NCBI GenBank assembly: GCA_003224145.1
Contig: QHYN01000199.1
Location: 1-64,000, forward strand
Length of the DNA: 64,000 bases
Direction: 5' to 3'
DNA from: Acidobacteriota bacterium
Lineage (GTDB): Bacteria > Acidobacteriota > Terriglobia > Acidiferrales > UBA7541
The translations under genes and the position numbers were made by a program. Under the pieces are notes generated by a model. It did no database searches and was not told the DNA's origin. It saw nothing but the letters and a program-made list of their open reading frames with translations. Numbering within the stretch: the stretch's first letter is position 1; every line of letters begins with the position of its first letter. Shown here piece by piece: positions 54,384-63,862 of this stretch.

Positions 54384-55823
54384 ATGCGGTGGACGATTGC
54401 ACAAGTGGCTGGCGCTTTGGGTACTCGGGCGGGGCCGGGACTCGACCCCGTGGCCCGGCTGGCCGGTGTGTCGATTGATTCTCGCACGGTATGTCCCGGA
54501 GAACTGTTCGTGGCCATCCACGGACCGCGTCACGATGGACACGATCATGTTGCCAGTGCGCTGGAGCATGGAGCGCTCGCGGCATTGGTGGCAGAAGCAC
54601 AGCTTCCTCGGTACGCGGGGTGGGTCGGCGACCGGTGCATCGCCGTGGCCGACACTTTCGAGGCGCTCAAGCAACTGGCGCGCGCGGTGCGGGAAACGTG
54701 GGGCGGGAAAATTGTCGGCGTTACTGGCTCCGTCGGCAAGACCACCACGAAGGAAATCCTGGCGGCACTGCTGGGCACGAAATTACGGGTCTTGAAATCG
54801 GAAGGAAATCTGAACAACGAGTACGGTCTGCCGCTAACGCTGTTTCGGCTGGAGGAAACGCGTCAGGCCGCGGTGCTGGAGATGGGGATGTCGCGCCGCG
54901 GCGAACTGGCGCGGCTGGCGGCGATTGCTCGGCCCGACGTCGGAGTAGTGACGCGCGTTTCGCCGGCGCACCTGGAATTTTTTGAGTCGGTTGATGAGAT
55001 TGCACTCGCGAAACGCGAGTTGATTGAAGGATTGAACGGCCACGATTCGACGGCCGTGCTGAACGCCGATGATCCACGCGTTGCGGCATTTGGAGCTTTC
55101 GCGCCGGGGCGTGTGTTGACGTATGGCATAGAAAAGTCGGCATTCTTTATGGCCCAGGAGATTGAAGACCGCGGAGCGCTGGGAACGGCATTTGATTACA
55201 TCAGTCCAGAAGGGCGCGTACGACTGGAGCTGACCGTTCCTGGACGCCACGCGATAGCGAACGCGCTGGCGGCACTCGCAGCGGCAAGTGTTTGGGGAAT
55301 CGGCGCGGCGGAAGCGCAGAGCATCTTCCGCGCGTTGCGCGCGCCGGCAATGCGCGGAGAACTCTTGCGATTTTCGAATGGAGCGGCGCTGATCAACGAC
55401 AGTTACAACTCGAGCCCGGCAGCTTTGCAGGCCATGACGGAATTGCTTGCGGCCACGCCGAATTTTCAGCGGCGAATTCTGGCTGCGGGCGAGATGCGCG
55501 AACTTGGCAGCGCCTCGCAGGAATTGCACCGGGCCGCCGGGCAATTGGCCGTGAAGACCGGAAAGATCGATTGGATCATTGGCGTGGCCGGTGATTCTGC
55601 GCAGATCGTGGAAGGGGCCGTGGCCGCGGGTATGCCGCGCGCGCGGACAAGATTTTTTGCAACGCCGCAAGAGGCCGCTGAATTTTTGGGAAGCCTGGTG
55701 GCCTCTGGAGATTTGGTGCTGGTGAAGGGCTCGCGCGGAGTGAAAATGGAACAGATTGTCGATGCGCTGATCGCTCGGTACGCCGCGCCGGGGGAGTTCT
55801 CCGGTCAGGAGGTATGGCACTGA
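54384..55823 (+). CDS. murF: UDP-MurNAc-pentapeptide synthetase MurF
   Basis: This 479-residue ligase adds D-Ala-D-Ala to the tripeptide. Motifs: VTGSVGKTTTKEILAALLGT near residue 112 (P-loop), NLNNEYGLPLTLF near 144, EMGMSRRGELARLAAIA near 167, LNADDPRV near 227 and NDSYNSSPAALQAM near 338 (MurF-specific). It is separated from murE by a 152-base gap that shows no gene; the gap is oddly long for this tightly packed cluster. No ribosome site is strong: cctctgaggagctt lies just upstream. Confidence 0.96.
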   Translation: MRWTIAQVAGALGTRAGPGLDPVARLAGVSIDSRTVCPGELFVAIHGPRHDGHDHVASALEHGALAALVAEAQLPRYAGWVGDRCIAVADTFEALKQLARAVRETWGGKIVGVTGSVGKTTTKEILAALLGTKLRVLKSEGNLNNEYGLPLTLFRLEETRQAAVLEMGMSRRGELARLAAIARPDVGVVTRVSPAHLEFFESVDEIALAKRELIEGLNGHDSTAVLNADDPRVAAFGAFAPGRVLTYGIEKSAFFMAQEIEDRGALGTAFDYISPEGRVRLELTVPGRHAIANALAALAAASVWGIGAAEAQSIFRALRAPAMRGELLRFSNGAALINDSYNSSPAALQAMTELLAATPNFQRRILAAGEMRELGSASQELHRAAGQLAVKTGKIDWIIGVAGDSAQIVEGAVAAGMPRARTRFFATPQEAAEFLGSLVASGDLVLVKGSRGVKMEQIVDALIARYAAPGEFSGQEVWH

Positions 55824-55824
55824 G

Positions 55825-56970
55825 ATGCTTTACTACCTCCTCTTCCACATGTTGCAGCGCTACTTCAGCCCCCTGAATGTGTTCCGTTACATCACCGTAC
55901 GAACGGTCTATGCGAGCCTCACGGCGATGTTTCTTGCACTGGTTTTTGGGCCGGGGCTGATTCGGCGGCTTCAAGAACTCCAGATTGGCCAATACATTCG
56001 TGAAGAAGGACCGGAAGCGCATAAGAAAAAGGCCGGAACACCGACGATGGGCGGAGTGCTGATTGTCCTATCGACGGCGGTGCCGGTGCTTCTTTGGGCG
56101 GATCTGACCAATCCATTCATTCTTCTCTCGCTCTTCGCGCTGATCGCGTTTGCGATTATCGGGTTCATCGATGACTACGCAAAGGTCTCCAAGCAGCACA
56201 ACCTGGGTCTCACGGCAAAGAAAAAAATCTATTTCCAGGTTTTTGTCAGCTTGGTCGTCGGCGTCGTGCTGTTGGTCCTGGCGACTTACAGCGCTTACTC
56301 GACGCAATTTGTCTTTCCTTTCTTTAAACGATTCCACCCCGACCTAGTTATCCACTCTCTGCTGAATCGCTCCCATTTTTGGGGACACCTCTGGCCGCTG
56401 GCCTTTGTGCCGTTTCTCGTGGCAACAGCAATTGTCATTGTGGGCTCCTCCAATGCCGTGAACTTGACGGACGGTCTGGATGGCTTGGCCATCGGGTGTA
56501 CGGTGATCGCCGCGGGGGCGCTGACAGTGTTGACGTACGTGAGCAGCAACTTTCGTTGGGCCACTTATCTCGAGATTCAGTACATCCCGCGCGTCGGTGA
56601 ATTGACCGTTTTTTGCGGAGCGCTGGTGGGCGCGTCGCTGGGATTTCTCTGGTACAACGCGCATCCCGCGGAGATTTTCATGGGCGATGTGGGCTCGCTG
56701 TCGCTCGGAGGGACTCTCGGAACGATCGCCGTGATCATCAAGCAGGAAATTTTGTTGTTCTTTGTGGGTGGGGTTTTTGTCGTGGAAGCGGTCTCGGTCA
56801 TCTTGCAGGTGGGATCGTTCAAGCTGCGCGGAAAGCGCATTTTCCGCATGGCGCCGATTCATCACCATTTCGAATTGCTGGGCTGGAGCGAGTCGAAAGT
56901 GATCGTGCGCTTCTGGATTGCCGCGCTGGTTTTTGCCCTGTTCGCGCTGACGACCTTGAAGTTGAGGTAG
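55825..56970 (+). CDS. mraY: Phospho-MurNAc-pentapeptide translocase MraY
   Basis: This 381-residue inner-membrane enzyme makes lipid I from UDP-MurNAc-pentapeptide and undecaprenyl phosphate. About ten helices are visible. Active-site loops: KAGTPTMGGVLI near residue 69, FIDDYAKVSKQHNLGL near residue 112 (metal Asp pair), SSNAVNLTDGLDGLA near 210, AEIFMGDVGSLSLGG near 286 and APIHHHFELLGWSE near 347 (His cluster). It begins 1 base after the murF stop. Length and order are standard. Confidence 0.97.
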   Translation: MLYYLLFHMLQRYFSPLNVFRYITVRTVYASLTAMFLALVFGPGLIRRLQELQIGQYIREEGPEAHKKKAGTPTMGGVLIVLSTAVPVLLWADLTNPFILLSLFALIAFAIIGFIDDYAKVSKQHNLGLTAKKKIYFQVFVSLVVGVVLLVLATYSAYSTQFVFPFFKRFHPDLVIHSLLNRSHFWGHLWPLAFVPFLVATAIVIVGSSNAVNLTDGLDGLAIGCTVIAAGALTVLTYVSSNFRWATYLEIQYIPRVGELTVFCGALVGASLGFLWYNAHPAEIFMGDVGSLSLGGTLGTIAVIIKQEILLFFVGGVFVVEAVSVILQVGSFKLRGKRIFRMAPIHHHFELLGWSESKVIVRFWIAALVFALFALTTLKLR

Positions 56971-56986
56971 GAGATTCGGTAACGAA

Positions 56987-58378
56987 ATGCCTTCGCCCAT
57001 TGAACTTCGGAACAAGCGCGTGCTGGTCATCGGACTGGCGAGGACCGGTGTGGCCACGTCGCTCTTCTGTGCGGCGCGCGGCGCGCGCGTGACCGCGACG
57101 GATACCCGGAGCGAAGAAGAACTGGGCGATTCCATCGCCCCGCTGCGCGCGACAGGGCTACGCCTGGAACTGGGCGGGCACCGCGAAGAGACGCTCGTGA
57201 ATCAAGATTTGATCGTTCCGAGCCCTGGCGTGCCCGCCGATGCGCCACTGCTGCGAACTGCGCGCTCGCAAGGCCTCAGCATCTGGAGCGAAATTGAGCT
57301 GGCGGACCGTTTTCTGAAAGGACGTCTGATCGGGGTTACCGGCTCGAACGGGAAAACCACGACTACCACGCTGATCGAACACATTTTGAAGACCGCCGAG
57401 TTCTCCACCATCCTTGCGGGAAATATCGGCACTCCACTGATCTCCGTCGTGGAACGCACGAAAGACGCAACCATCACCGTCGTAGAGCTCAGCAGTTTTC
57501 AATTGGAATGGATCGAGACGTTCCGGCCGAACATCAGCGTGTTTTTGAATCTCACGCCCGATCATCTGGACCGCCATCACACGTTGGAAGCCTACAGCGC
57601 TGCGAAAGCGCGCATCTTCGCGAATCAAGCGGAAACCGACAGCGCCGTATTGAACGCAGATGACCCAGCGACCGCGTCGCTGGCCCCGGCGAAACCGCAG
57701 GTGTACTGGTTCAGCCGGAAGCAGCGGGCCGCCCAGGGCGCTTTCGTCAGAGAAAAGGAAATCCTCTTCCGCCGTGACGGAGCAGAGGAATCCATTTTGA
57801 AGCTCGCGGATATTCCGCTGGCTGGGGCGCACAACGAGGAAAACGTTCTCGCTGCGGTGGTGGCGGCGCGTCTCGCAGGTGCAGCGCCGGCGGCGATTGC
57901 TAAGGGCGTGCGATCGTTCGCAGGCGTCGAGCATCGCCTGGAGTTCGTTGCGGAGATTGGCGGTGTGCGCTATTACAACGATTCGAAAGCGACCAACGTG
58001 GACGCCACTCTGAAGGCGCTGGATGCCTTCCCCGGGCGAATTCTGATCATTCTTGGCGGGAAAGACAAAGGGAGCGATTACACATTGCTGCGAGCGCCGC
58101 TGCGGGAGAAGGCCATTCTTGCACTCCTCATTGGCGCTGCAGCGGAAAAAATTGAAAGGCAAATCGCGGGCAGCGTGGCAATCGAGCGCGCCGGCACGCT
58201 GGAACGCGCCGTGGAAATTGCCTCGCACGCGGCACGGCAGGGCGACATCGTGGTTCTTGCCCCGGCGTGCGCGAGTTTCGACCAGTTTCAGAGCTACGAG
58301 CACCGCGGCCGCGTTTTCAAGGATCTTGTGCACCAACTCGAGCGGCAAGCCGCGAGCACAACTTCCGGAAGAGGGTGA
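56987..58378 (+). CDS. murD: UDP-MurNAc-L-alanine:D-glutamate ligase MurD
   Basis: This 463-residue ligase adds D-Glu to UDP-MurNAc-L-Ala. It has the Rossmann-like N-domain (VLVIGLARTGVATSLF near residue 11), P-loop VTGSNGKTTTTTLIEHIL near residue 117, ELSSFQLEWIETFRPNISVFLNLTPDHLDRH near 163 (the Mur ligase signature), and the C-terminal NDSKATNVDATLKALDAFP with ILGGKDKG. It follows mraY by 16 bases. The 637-codon antisense ORF that spans murD and ftsW is a codon-bias shadow. Confidence 0.97.
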   Translation: MPSPIELRNKRVLVIGLARTGVATSLFCAARGARVTATDTRSEEELGDSIAPLRATGLRLELGGHREETLVNQDLIVPSPGVPADAPLLRTARSQGLSIWSEIELADRFLKGRLIGVTGSNGKTTTTTLIEHILKTAEFSTILAGNIGTPLISVVERTKDATITVVELSSFQLEWIETFRPNISVFLNLTPDHLDRHHTLEAYSAAKARIFANQAETDSAVLNADDPATASLAPAKPQVYWFSRKQRAAQGAFVREKEILFRRDGAEESILKLADIPLAGAHNEENVLAAVVAARLAGAAPAAIAKGVRSFAGVEHRLEFVAEIGGVRYYNDSKATNVDATLKALDAFPGRILIILGGKDKGSDYTLLRAPLREKAILALLIGAAAEKIERQIAGSVAIERAGTLERAVEIASHAARQGDIVVLAPACASFDQFQSYEHRGRVFKDLVHQLERQAASTTSGRG

Positions 58379-58384
58379 GCGAAC

Positions 58385-59503
58385 ATGCCGAGACGATTGG
58401 AAGGTGACCGCTGGCTCTTTGGTGTGACCCTCGCACTCTGCCTCTTTGGCGCGGTGATGATTTTGAGTGCATCTGCCGTTACTGCGGAGCAGCTGTACGG
58501 CCACTCGTACCTCTTTCTTGTGCGGCAAGCGGCTTGGCTGTTGATCGGACTTTTCGGAATGTTCGTGCTGATGCGTACGGACTATCACAAACTTCGCGAG
58601 CCTGCCGTGGTCTACCCGGTCCTCTGTGGAGTCTTGTTGATGCTGGTCGGCGCGTTTTTTGTGGATAAGTCGCACGCGACGCACCGGTGGATTCGCTTTG
58701 GTCCGGTGGGGATTCAACCTTCGGAACTTGCGAAACTTGCCGTCATCCTGTACCTGGCTTGGTTTCTCGACCAAAAGAGACGGGGTAAGACCAGAATGGA
58801 ATTCTGCCGAGAAGATTTCTTGCACACCATTCTGCCCGCGATTGCGCCGGTATTGGTGTGCATTGGGTTGATTCTTGCGCAACCGGATCTGGGAACGTCG
58901 GTGGATATCCTCTTGTTCGCGACCGCGATTCTGTTCGTGGCCGGCCTTTCCTGGAAGTGGATTGCCGCCGGAGCCGCGGCAGCGGTACCACTGTTTTACC
59001 TGCTGATCTCGCTGGCCTCCTATCGCATGGCACGCTTGCTTGCCTTCTGGGACCCCAGCTCCGACCCACAAGGCGCAGGATTCCAGTTGAGACAGTCGCT
59101 GATTGCCGTGGGTTCCGGGGGCCTGACAGGCGTGGGATTAATGGAAAGCAAGCAGAAGCTTTTCTACTTGCCCGAGGCGCATACCGATTTCATCTACGCG
59201 GTGATTTGCGAGGAGCTCGGTTTCATCGGCGCGGCGATCGTCATCGCGCTATTTGTGATCTATGGAAAACGCGGGATGCGGGCGGCCTTTGGGGCGCCGG
59301 ATGCCTTTGGACGCCTGCTCGCGCTGGGAATCACGGCGATGGTTTTGTGCCAGGCGTTGATCAATTTCGCCGTGGTTCTGGGAATGGTGCCGACAAAAGG
59401 GATCCCGCTGCCGTTCGTCAGCTATGGCGGGTCGAGTTTGCTGGTGATGTTGCTAGGCACCGGTGTGCTGCTCAACATCTCGCAGCAGGCAAGGGAAGCT
59501 TGA
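58385..59503 (+). CDS. ftsW: Peptidoglycan glycosyltransferase FtsW
   Basis: This 372-residue SEDS-family inner-membrane glycosyltransferase polymerises lipid II at the septum together with FtsI. It has ten helices. Motifs: the large periplasmic loop region GAGFQLRQSLIAVGSGGLTGVGL near residue 225, LPEAHTDFIYAVICEELGFIGA near 262, QPDLGTSVDI near 160 and GIPLPFVSYGGSSL near 340, which is diagnostic. The Asp in TDFIYAV corresponds to the conserved SEDS region. It starts 6 bases after murD. FtsW rather than RodA is chosen because of the dcw context. Confidence 0.95.
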   Translation: MPRRLEGDRWLFGVTLALCLFGAVMILSASAVTAEQLYGHSYLFLVRQAAWLLIGLFGMFVLMRTDYHKLREPAVVYPVLCGVLLMLVGAFFVDKSHATHRWIRFGPVGIQPSELAKLAVILYLAWFLDQKRRGKTRMEFCREDFLHTILPAIAPVLVCIGLILAQPDLGTSVDILLFATAILFVAGLSWKWIAAGAAAAVPLFYLLISLASYRMARLLAFWDPSSDPQGAGFQLRQSLIAVGSGGLTGVGLMESKQKLFYLPEAHTDFIYAVICEELGFIGAAIVIALFVIYGKRGMRAAFGAPDAFGRLLALGITAMVLCQALINFAVVLGMVPTKGIPLPFVSYGGSSLLVMLLGTGVLLNISQQAREA

Positions 59504-59519
59504 GGAGCGGGCGCGCCAG

Positions 59520-60617
59520 GTGAAATTGCTGATTGCAGGCGGTGGCACAGGCGGACACGTTTTCCCGGCGCTGGCCATCGCCCGGGAATGGCTGGCCAGA
59601 GGAACAGAGAGAGAAGTGGTGCTCGTGGGAACCGAACGCGGAATTGAGATGAAGCTGGTGCCTCAGGCAGGACTGCCCCTGGAATTGCTGCGTGTCGCAG
59701 GATTGAAAGGCAAAGGTGGCGCCACGCTGATCAAAAACTTGTCCATGCTGGCTCCAGCGATGCTGGACGCTCGCCGCGTCTTGAGAAAACACAAACCGGT
59801 AGCCGCGTTTGGAGTTGGAGGCTACGCCGCAGGGCCCATGTTATTGACGACGTGGCTCGGCCGCGTCCCCAATGTCATTTTCGAGCCGAATGCCGAACCG
59901 GGCTTTACCAATAAGGCGCTGGCGCGCATTGCGACACGAATTGCCACGGGCTATGAAATTTCTGCACAGGCGTGGGGGAAAAAAGCAATCGTTACCGGCT
60001 GTCCGGTGCGCCCGGAATTCTTTTCCATATCGCCTCGAACGCCGCAGAAGCCTTTTCGTCTGCTCATCACCGGAGGGAGTCAGGGTGCTCTGCCGATCAA
60101 TCGGGCATTCGTGGATGCCATGGACCGCCTGGCCGCGCGAAAAAGGGAACTGAGCATCGTCCATCAAACCGGAGAACGGGACTATAACGCAGTACGCACC
60201 GCGTACGCGCGGCGCGAGTTCAACGCGGAGGTCGTACCCTTCCTTTCGAACATGGCGGAGCGCTTTGCCTGGGCCGACGTGATTGTTTGCCGGGCAGGAG
60301 CCATCACCGCAGCGGAAGTCGCAGCCGCCGGCCGAGCCGCCATCTTCATCCCCTTCGGGAGGGCCACTGACAGCCATCAATTGCGCAACGCGCAGGAAAT
60401 GGTCCGCGCGGGCGCGGGCCGCCTGATTACCGAGTGGGAGCTGACGGCGGAAAAACTGAGCGCCGAAATCTTTGCTCTCATCGACCAGCCCCAGGAAATC
60501 GAAAAGCTCTCCAAAGCCGCGCGCGCATTGGCACGCCCTGAGGCCGCGCGCGACATCGTCAATCTGATTGAAGAGGCCGCAAACGTGCAAAGAAATCTTG
60601 CGAGGGCAAAACCATGA
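59520..60617 (+). CDS. murG: UDP-GlcNAc:lipid I GlcNAc transferase MurG
   Basis: This 365-residue peripheral membrane glycosyltransferase converts lipid I to lipid II. The N-domain glycine loop GGGTGGHVFPALAIA is at residues 7-21. FGVGGYAAGPML near residue 95 and the C-domain VTGGSQGALPINRAF, with the UDP-GlcNAc site CRAGAITAAEVAAAGRAAIFIPFG near residue 262, follow. I chose GTG 59520 with gaggag upstream because it is the family start (VKLLIAGGG); the ORF opens further up inside ftsW. It overlaps murC by 4 bases. Confidence 0.96.
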   Translation: MKLLIAGGGTGGHVFPALAIAREWLARGTEREVVLVGTERGIEMKLVPQAGLPLELLRVAGLKGKGGATLIKNLSMLAPAMLDARRVLRKHKPVAAFGVGGYAAGPMLLTTWLGRVPNVIFEPNAEPGFTNKALARIATRIATGYEISAQAWGKKAIVTGCPVRPEFFSISPRTPQKPFRLLITGGSQGALPINRAFVDAMDRLAARKRELSIVHQTGERDYNAVRTAYARREFNAEVVPFLSNMAERFAWADVIVCRAGAITAAEVAAAGRAAIFIPFGRATDSHQLRNAQEMVRAGAGRLITEWELTAEKLSAEIFALIDQPQEIEKLSKAARALARPEAARDIVNLIEEAANVQRNLARAKP

Positions 60618-62020
60618 TGGTCTCCTTTCGAAATTTTCAACGCATTCACCTGGTGGGCATCGGCGGCATCGGTATGAGCGGCATTGCCGAAGTTCTCTTA
60701 ACGCTGGGCTATTCGGTCTCGGGGTCGGACGTAAAACTTTCGAACATCACGGAACGGCTTCAAAACCTGGGCGCAACGATATACGAAGGCCACAAGCCAA
60801 CGAACGCTGATGGCGCGCATGTTGTTGTGACTTCTTCTGCGGTGAAGCCGGACAACGCGGAAGTCGTCGAAGCGCATAAAATGAAGATTCCGGTAATTCC
60901 GCGTGCAGAAATGCTCACAGAACTGATGCGGCTGAAGTACGGGATCGCCGTAGCCGGGGCCCATGGCAAGACCACCACGACTTCGATGGTCGCCTCGGTA
61001 CTGGCTGCTGCACATCTGGATCCGACGTTTGTGGTCGGGGGCCGGGTCAATCAAGCGGGGACCACTGCAAGGCTGGGCAAGGGCGAATACTTTGTGGTGG
61101 AAGCCGATGAAAGCGACCGCAGCTTCCTGATGCTTGCGCCGGTCGTTGCGGTGGTTACGACCATCGATCGCGAACACCTGGATCAATACAGTTCGCTCGA
61201 GGACATTCAGGACGCTTTCCTTCAATTTGTGAATCGCGTGCCTTTTTATGGTGCGGCGATTCTGTGTATCGACGAACCCCATGTACAGGCCATCATTCCC
61301 CGCATCAAGCGCCCCATCATTACTTACGGCACTTCCAGCCAGGCCGACCTCGTGATTAGTGATGTGAAGCTGGATGGTCTGGAGAGCGAATTCCGCCTAA
61401 CCTATAAGAGTGATGACCTGGGTCTCTTCCGTTTGTCGCATCCGCCGGGGATGCACAACGTGCGCAACGCGGCGGCTGCTGCTGCTGTGGCCCTGTATCT
61501 GAACGTCGGTTCGGACCTGATCCGCGACGGCGTGGCAAAATTCGCCGGCGTGGGCCGCCGCTTCGATATCAAGGGCGTGGTCAACGGCATTACCGTGGTT
61601 GACGATTACGGTCATCATCCCGCGGAAATTCGCGCCACTCTGGAAGCGGCCCGCGGCTGCAAGTTCAATCGCCTCCTGGTGCTCTTTCAGCCGCATCGTT
61701 TTACGCGCACGCAGCATCTTTGGGGCGAGTTCTGCCGCGCGTTCAATCAGGCCGACGTTCTCGTCTTGACGGATATCTATGCCGCCAGCGAGGCGCCCAT
61801 CCCGGGCGTGACCAGCGAAGCGCTCGCCAATGCCATTCGCAATGCCGGGCACAAGAACGTGCACTATTTCCGCTCCATGCAGGAGGGCATCGAATTTTTG
61901 CTGCGGCAGGCCATTCCCGGCGACGCCATCTTGACCATCGGCGCAGGCAACGTCAGCCGGGCCAGCAACGAATTCATCGTTCTTCTAGGAACGGAGCATT
62001 CGGCGCAACATGCACATTAA
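60614..62020 (+). CDS. murC: UDP-MurNAc:L-alanine ligase MurC
   Basis: This 468-residue ligase adds L-Ala to UDP-MurNAc, the first peptide step. The N-domain is HLVGIGGIGMSGIAEVLLTLGYSVSGSD near residue 11, the P-loop GAHGKTTTTSMVASVLAAA near residue 116, the GEYFVVEADESDRSFL signature near 158 and the C-terminal DDYGHHPAEI near 330 with FQPHRFTRT. The start overlaps the murG stop (ATGA, two ATGs in a row). It overlaps murB by 11 bases. Confidence 0.97.
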   Translation: MMVSFRNFQRIHLVGIGGIGMSGIAEVLLTLGYSVSGSDVKLSNITERLQNLGATIYEGHKPTNADGAHVVVTSSAVKPDNAEVVEAHKMKIPVIPRAEMLTELMRLKYGIAVAGAHGKTTTTSMVASVLAAAHLDPTFVVGGRVNQAGTTARLGKGEYFVVEADESDRSFLMLAPVVAVVTTIDREHLDQYSSLEDIQDAFLQFVNRVPFYGAAILCIDEPHVQAIIPRIKRPIITYGTSSQADLVISDVKLDGLESEFRLTYKSDDLGLFRLSHPPGMHNVRNAAAAAAVALYLNVGSDLIRDGVAKFAGVGRRFDIKGVVNGITVVDDYGHHPAEIRATLEAARGCKFNRLLVLFQPHRFTRTQHLWGEFCRAFNQADVLVLTDIYAASEAPIPGVTSEALANAIRNAGHKNVHYFRSMQEGIEFLLRQAIPGDAILTIGAGNVSRASNEFIVLLGTEHSAQHAH

Positions 62021-62918
62021 CGATCCCAGGATCGTCGCAAGTCTTGCAGAACTCGGCGTCGAGTTGCGGGCGGGAACAAAGCTTTCCCAATGGACGTCTC
62101 TCGGTATCGGCGGCACCACCGACCTGCTGCGAATCACGAAGCACGAAAGCATCCCGGATTTGCTGAATCTTCTGGATGCAAACCACATTCCTCATAAGTT
62201 CCTGGGAGGCGGTTCGAACTTACTGGTCCGCGACGGCGAACTACCCTGGATTGTCCAGCAACTCGTCCCGCCGGAACCCGATGTCGTTCTTGAAGGCAAT
62301 TTTGCTCATGTGGATGCCGCCGCCGACCTCGGTCGCACGGTCACCTTCTGCGCCAAACGTGACCTGGGCGGCATGGAAGGCCTGATCGGAGTTCCAGGCA
62401 CGGTGGGCGGGGCTTTGCGGATGAACGCTGGCGCCTACGGGATGCAGATTGGCAGCTACGTCCGCGAGGTCAAGCTCTACCGCGCCGCCGCCCGGAAAAT
62501 CGAAACCCTGCGAGGCCATCAAATTTCTTTCGAATACCGGCACACTTCCTTTGCGCCTGATGATATGATGCTCGCGGTGACATTGGAACTTCCCTCCAAG
62601 CCGTACAAACAAATCCTCGAAGGTATTCGTATCTGCAACGAAAAACGGCGTTCGAGCCAGCCGCTTGGCCAGAAAAGCGCCGGCTGCATCTTCAAGAACC
62701 CTCCGGGTGCCTCGGCGGGCCGCATGATCGATGAATTGGGGCTCAAAGGATTCTCTGTGAGCGACGCGCGGGTCAGCAACCGGCATGCCAATTTTTTTGT
62801 GAATGAAGGTCATGCCTCCGCCAAAGACATGCTGGCGCTGATTGCCGACGTGCGTGAGCGCGTGGAAAGAGCGTACGGGATGACTCTGGAGAACGAGGTA
62901 GTCGTTTGGAACGGCTGA
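62010..62918 (+). CDS. murB: UDP-N-acetylenolpyruvoylglucosamine reductase MurB
   Basis: This 302-residue FAD enzyme reduces UDP-GlcNAc-enolpyruvate to UDP-MurNAc. FAD-binding segments: TSLGIGGTTDLLRI near residue 30, KFLGGGSNLLVRDGEL near 63, GLIGVPGTVGGALRMNAGAYG near 123. The catalytic/C-terminal segment SAGCIFKNPPGASAGRMIDELGLKG near 222 is of the type II (shorter) form. It overlaps murC by 11 bases and the TTG of ftsQ by 13 bases. No ddl gene is present between murB and ftsQ. Confidence 0.96.
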   Translation: MHINDPRIVASLAELGVELRAGTKLSQWTSLGIGGTTDLLRITKHESIPDLLNLLDANHIPHKFLGGGSNLLVRDGELPWIVQQLVPPEPDVVLEGNFAHVDAAADLGRTVTFCAKRDLGGMEGLIGVPGTVGGALRMNAGAYGMQIGSYVREVKLYRAAARKIETLRGHQISFEYRHTSFAPDDMMLAVTLELPSKPYKQILEGIRICNEKRRSSQPLGQKSAGCIFKNPPGASAGRMIDELGLKGFSVSDARVSNRHANFFVNEGHASAKDMLALIADVRERVERAYGMTLENEVVVWNG

Positions 62919-63841
62919 AACCCATTCAGCGAAATGCCATCGGTGCTGCCGATGCCGGGCCCTACCGGCCGGAGCTGATTGCCGAGGATGAGCCGCGCTA
63001 TCTGCGCCGCCAGAAGCCGGTCGAGATTCGCCGCAAGAAGCTTGGTGGGCGGGGCTGGCTCTTCTACCGCCGAATCCTTATTTTTGCTGTCGTGGGCGCA
63101 GCGGTTGCGACCGTCGCGTTCTACGGGATGAAGTTCCTTCTCTATTCGCCAACCATGCTGCTGCTGAAGCCGGATCAGATCGAAGTGACCGGCAATCACG
63201 TGGTCAGCCGCGAAGCCGTGCTCCAGCAATTTCTCCATGATCGAAATCGCAGTGTTTTGCGGATTTCGTTGAATAACCGGCGTACCCAGCTCGAGCAATT
63301 GCCCTGGGTTGAATCCGCCACCGTGCAGCGGATTTTGCCCAATCGCATTCGTGTCGAACTGACGGAACGCACTCCCATCGCCTTTGCGCGCAATGGAAAC
63401 GAACTGGCGCTCATTGATGCTCACGGCGTGCTCCTCGACCGTCCACGGGAAGAGGAACTGCACTTTCCCGTCGTGAGCGGTGCATCGGAAGATTTGGCCC
63501 GCGAGCAGCGGGAAAAGCGCATGCAGCTCTTTCAGGAGTTCATGAAGGATATCGATCTGGTGCGCGGCGGATCGTCTCAAAACGTCAGTGAAGTGGACCT
63601 TTCCAATCCCAAGGATTTGCGCGCGGTCATGACTGGGCTGCCCAGCGCGAACGATCCCCAGGCGGTCACCATTCATTTTGGTTGGAGCGACTTTTCAGGC
63701 AAGTACAAAATGCTGGTGGACAACTTTTCGCAATGGCAGGCGAATGCGGGACGGGTGCAGTCCATCGATTTGCAGTATGCGCGGCAAGTGGTCGTCAATC
63801 CCGACTCCAGCGCGGGCACGATGGCTGCGAAAACAAAATAG
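62906..63841 (+). CDS. ftsQ: Cell division protein FtsQ
   Basis: This 311-residue bitopic protein scaffolds the division complex. It has a basic cytosolic N-terminus, a membrane helix at about residues 50-76 (LIFAVVGAAVATVAFYGMKFLL), a POTRA domain (about 88-160: IEVTGNHVVSREAVLQQFL ... LPWVESATVQRILPNRIRVELTERTPIAFARN) and a beta-rich domain to the end. TTG start overlapping murB by 13 bases. The hydrophobic anchor is longer than usual because of the FYGMKFLLYS extension. It binds FtsL and FtsB in relatives. Confidence 0.93.
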   Translation: MERLKPIQRNAIGAADAGPYRPELIAEDEPRYLRRQKPVEIRRKKLGGRGWLFYRRILIFAVVGAAVATVAFYGMKFLLYSPTMLLLKPDQIEVTGNHVVSREAVLQQFLHDRNRSVLRISLNNRRTQLEQLPWVESATVQRILPNRIRVELTERTPIAFARNGNELALIDAHGVLLDRPREEELHFPVVSGASEDLAREQREKRMQLFQEFMKDIDLVRGGSSQNVSEVDLSNPKDLRAVMTGLPSANDPQAVTIHFGWSDFSGKYKMLVDNFSQWQANAGRVQSIDLQYARQVVVNPDSSAGTMAAKTK

Positions 63842-63862
63842 GTTCATTGGGGGAGCGGCGGC

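Noticed and set aside
57158-59071. 637-codon minus-strand ORF across murD and ftsW
   Set aside because: It spans two well-supported genes and crosses their boundary, and the translated sequence has no motif. It is an antisense shadow.
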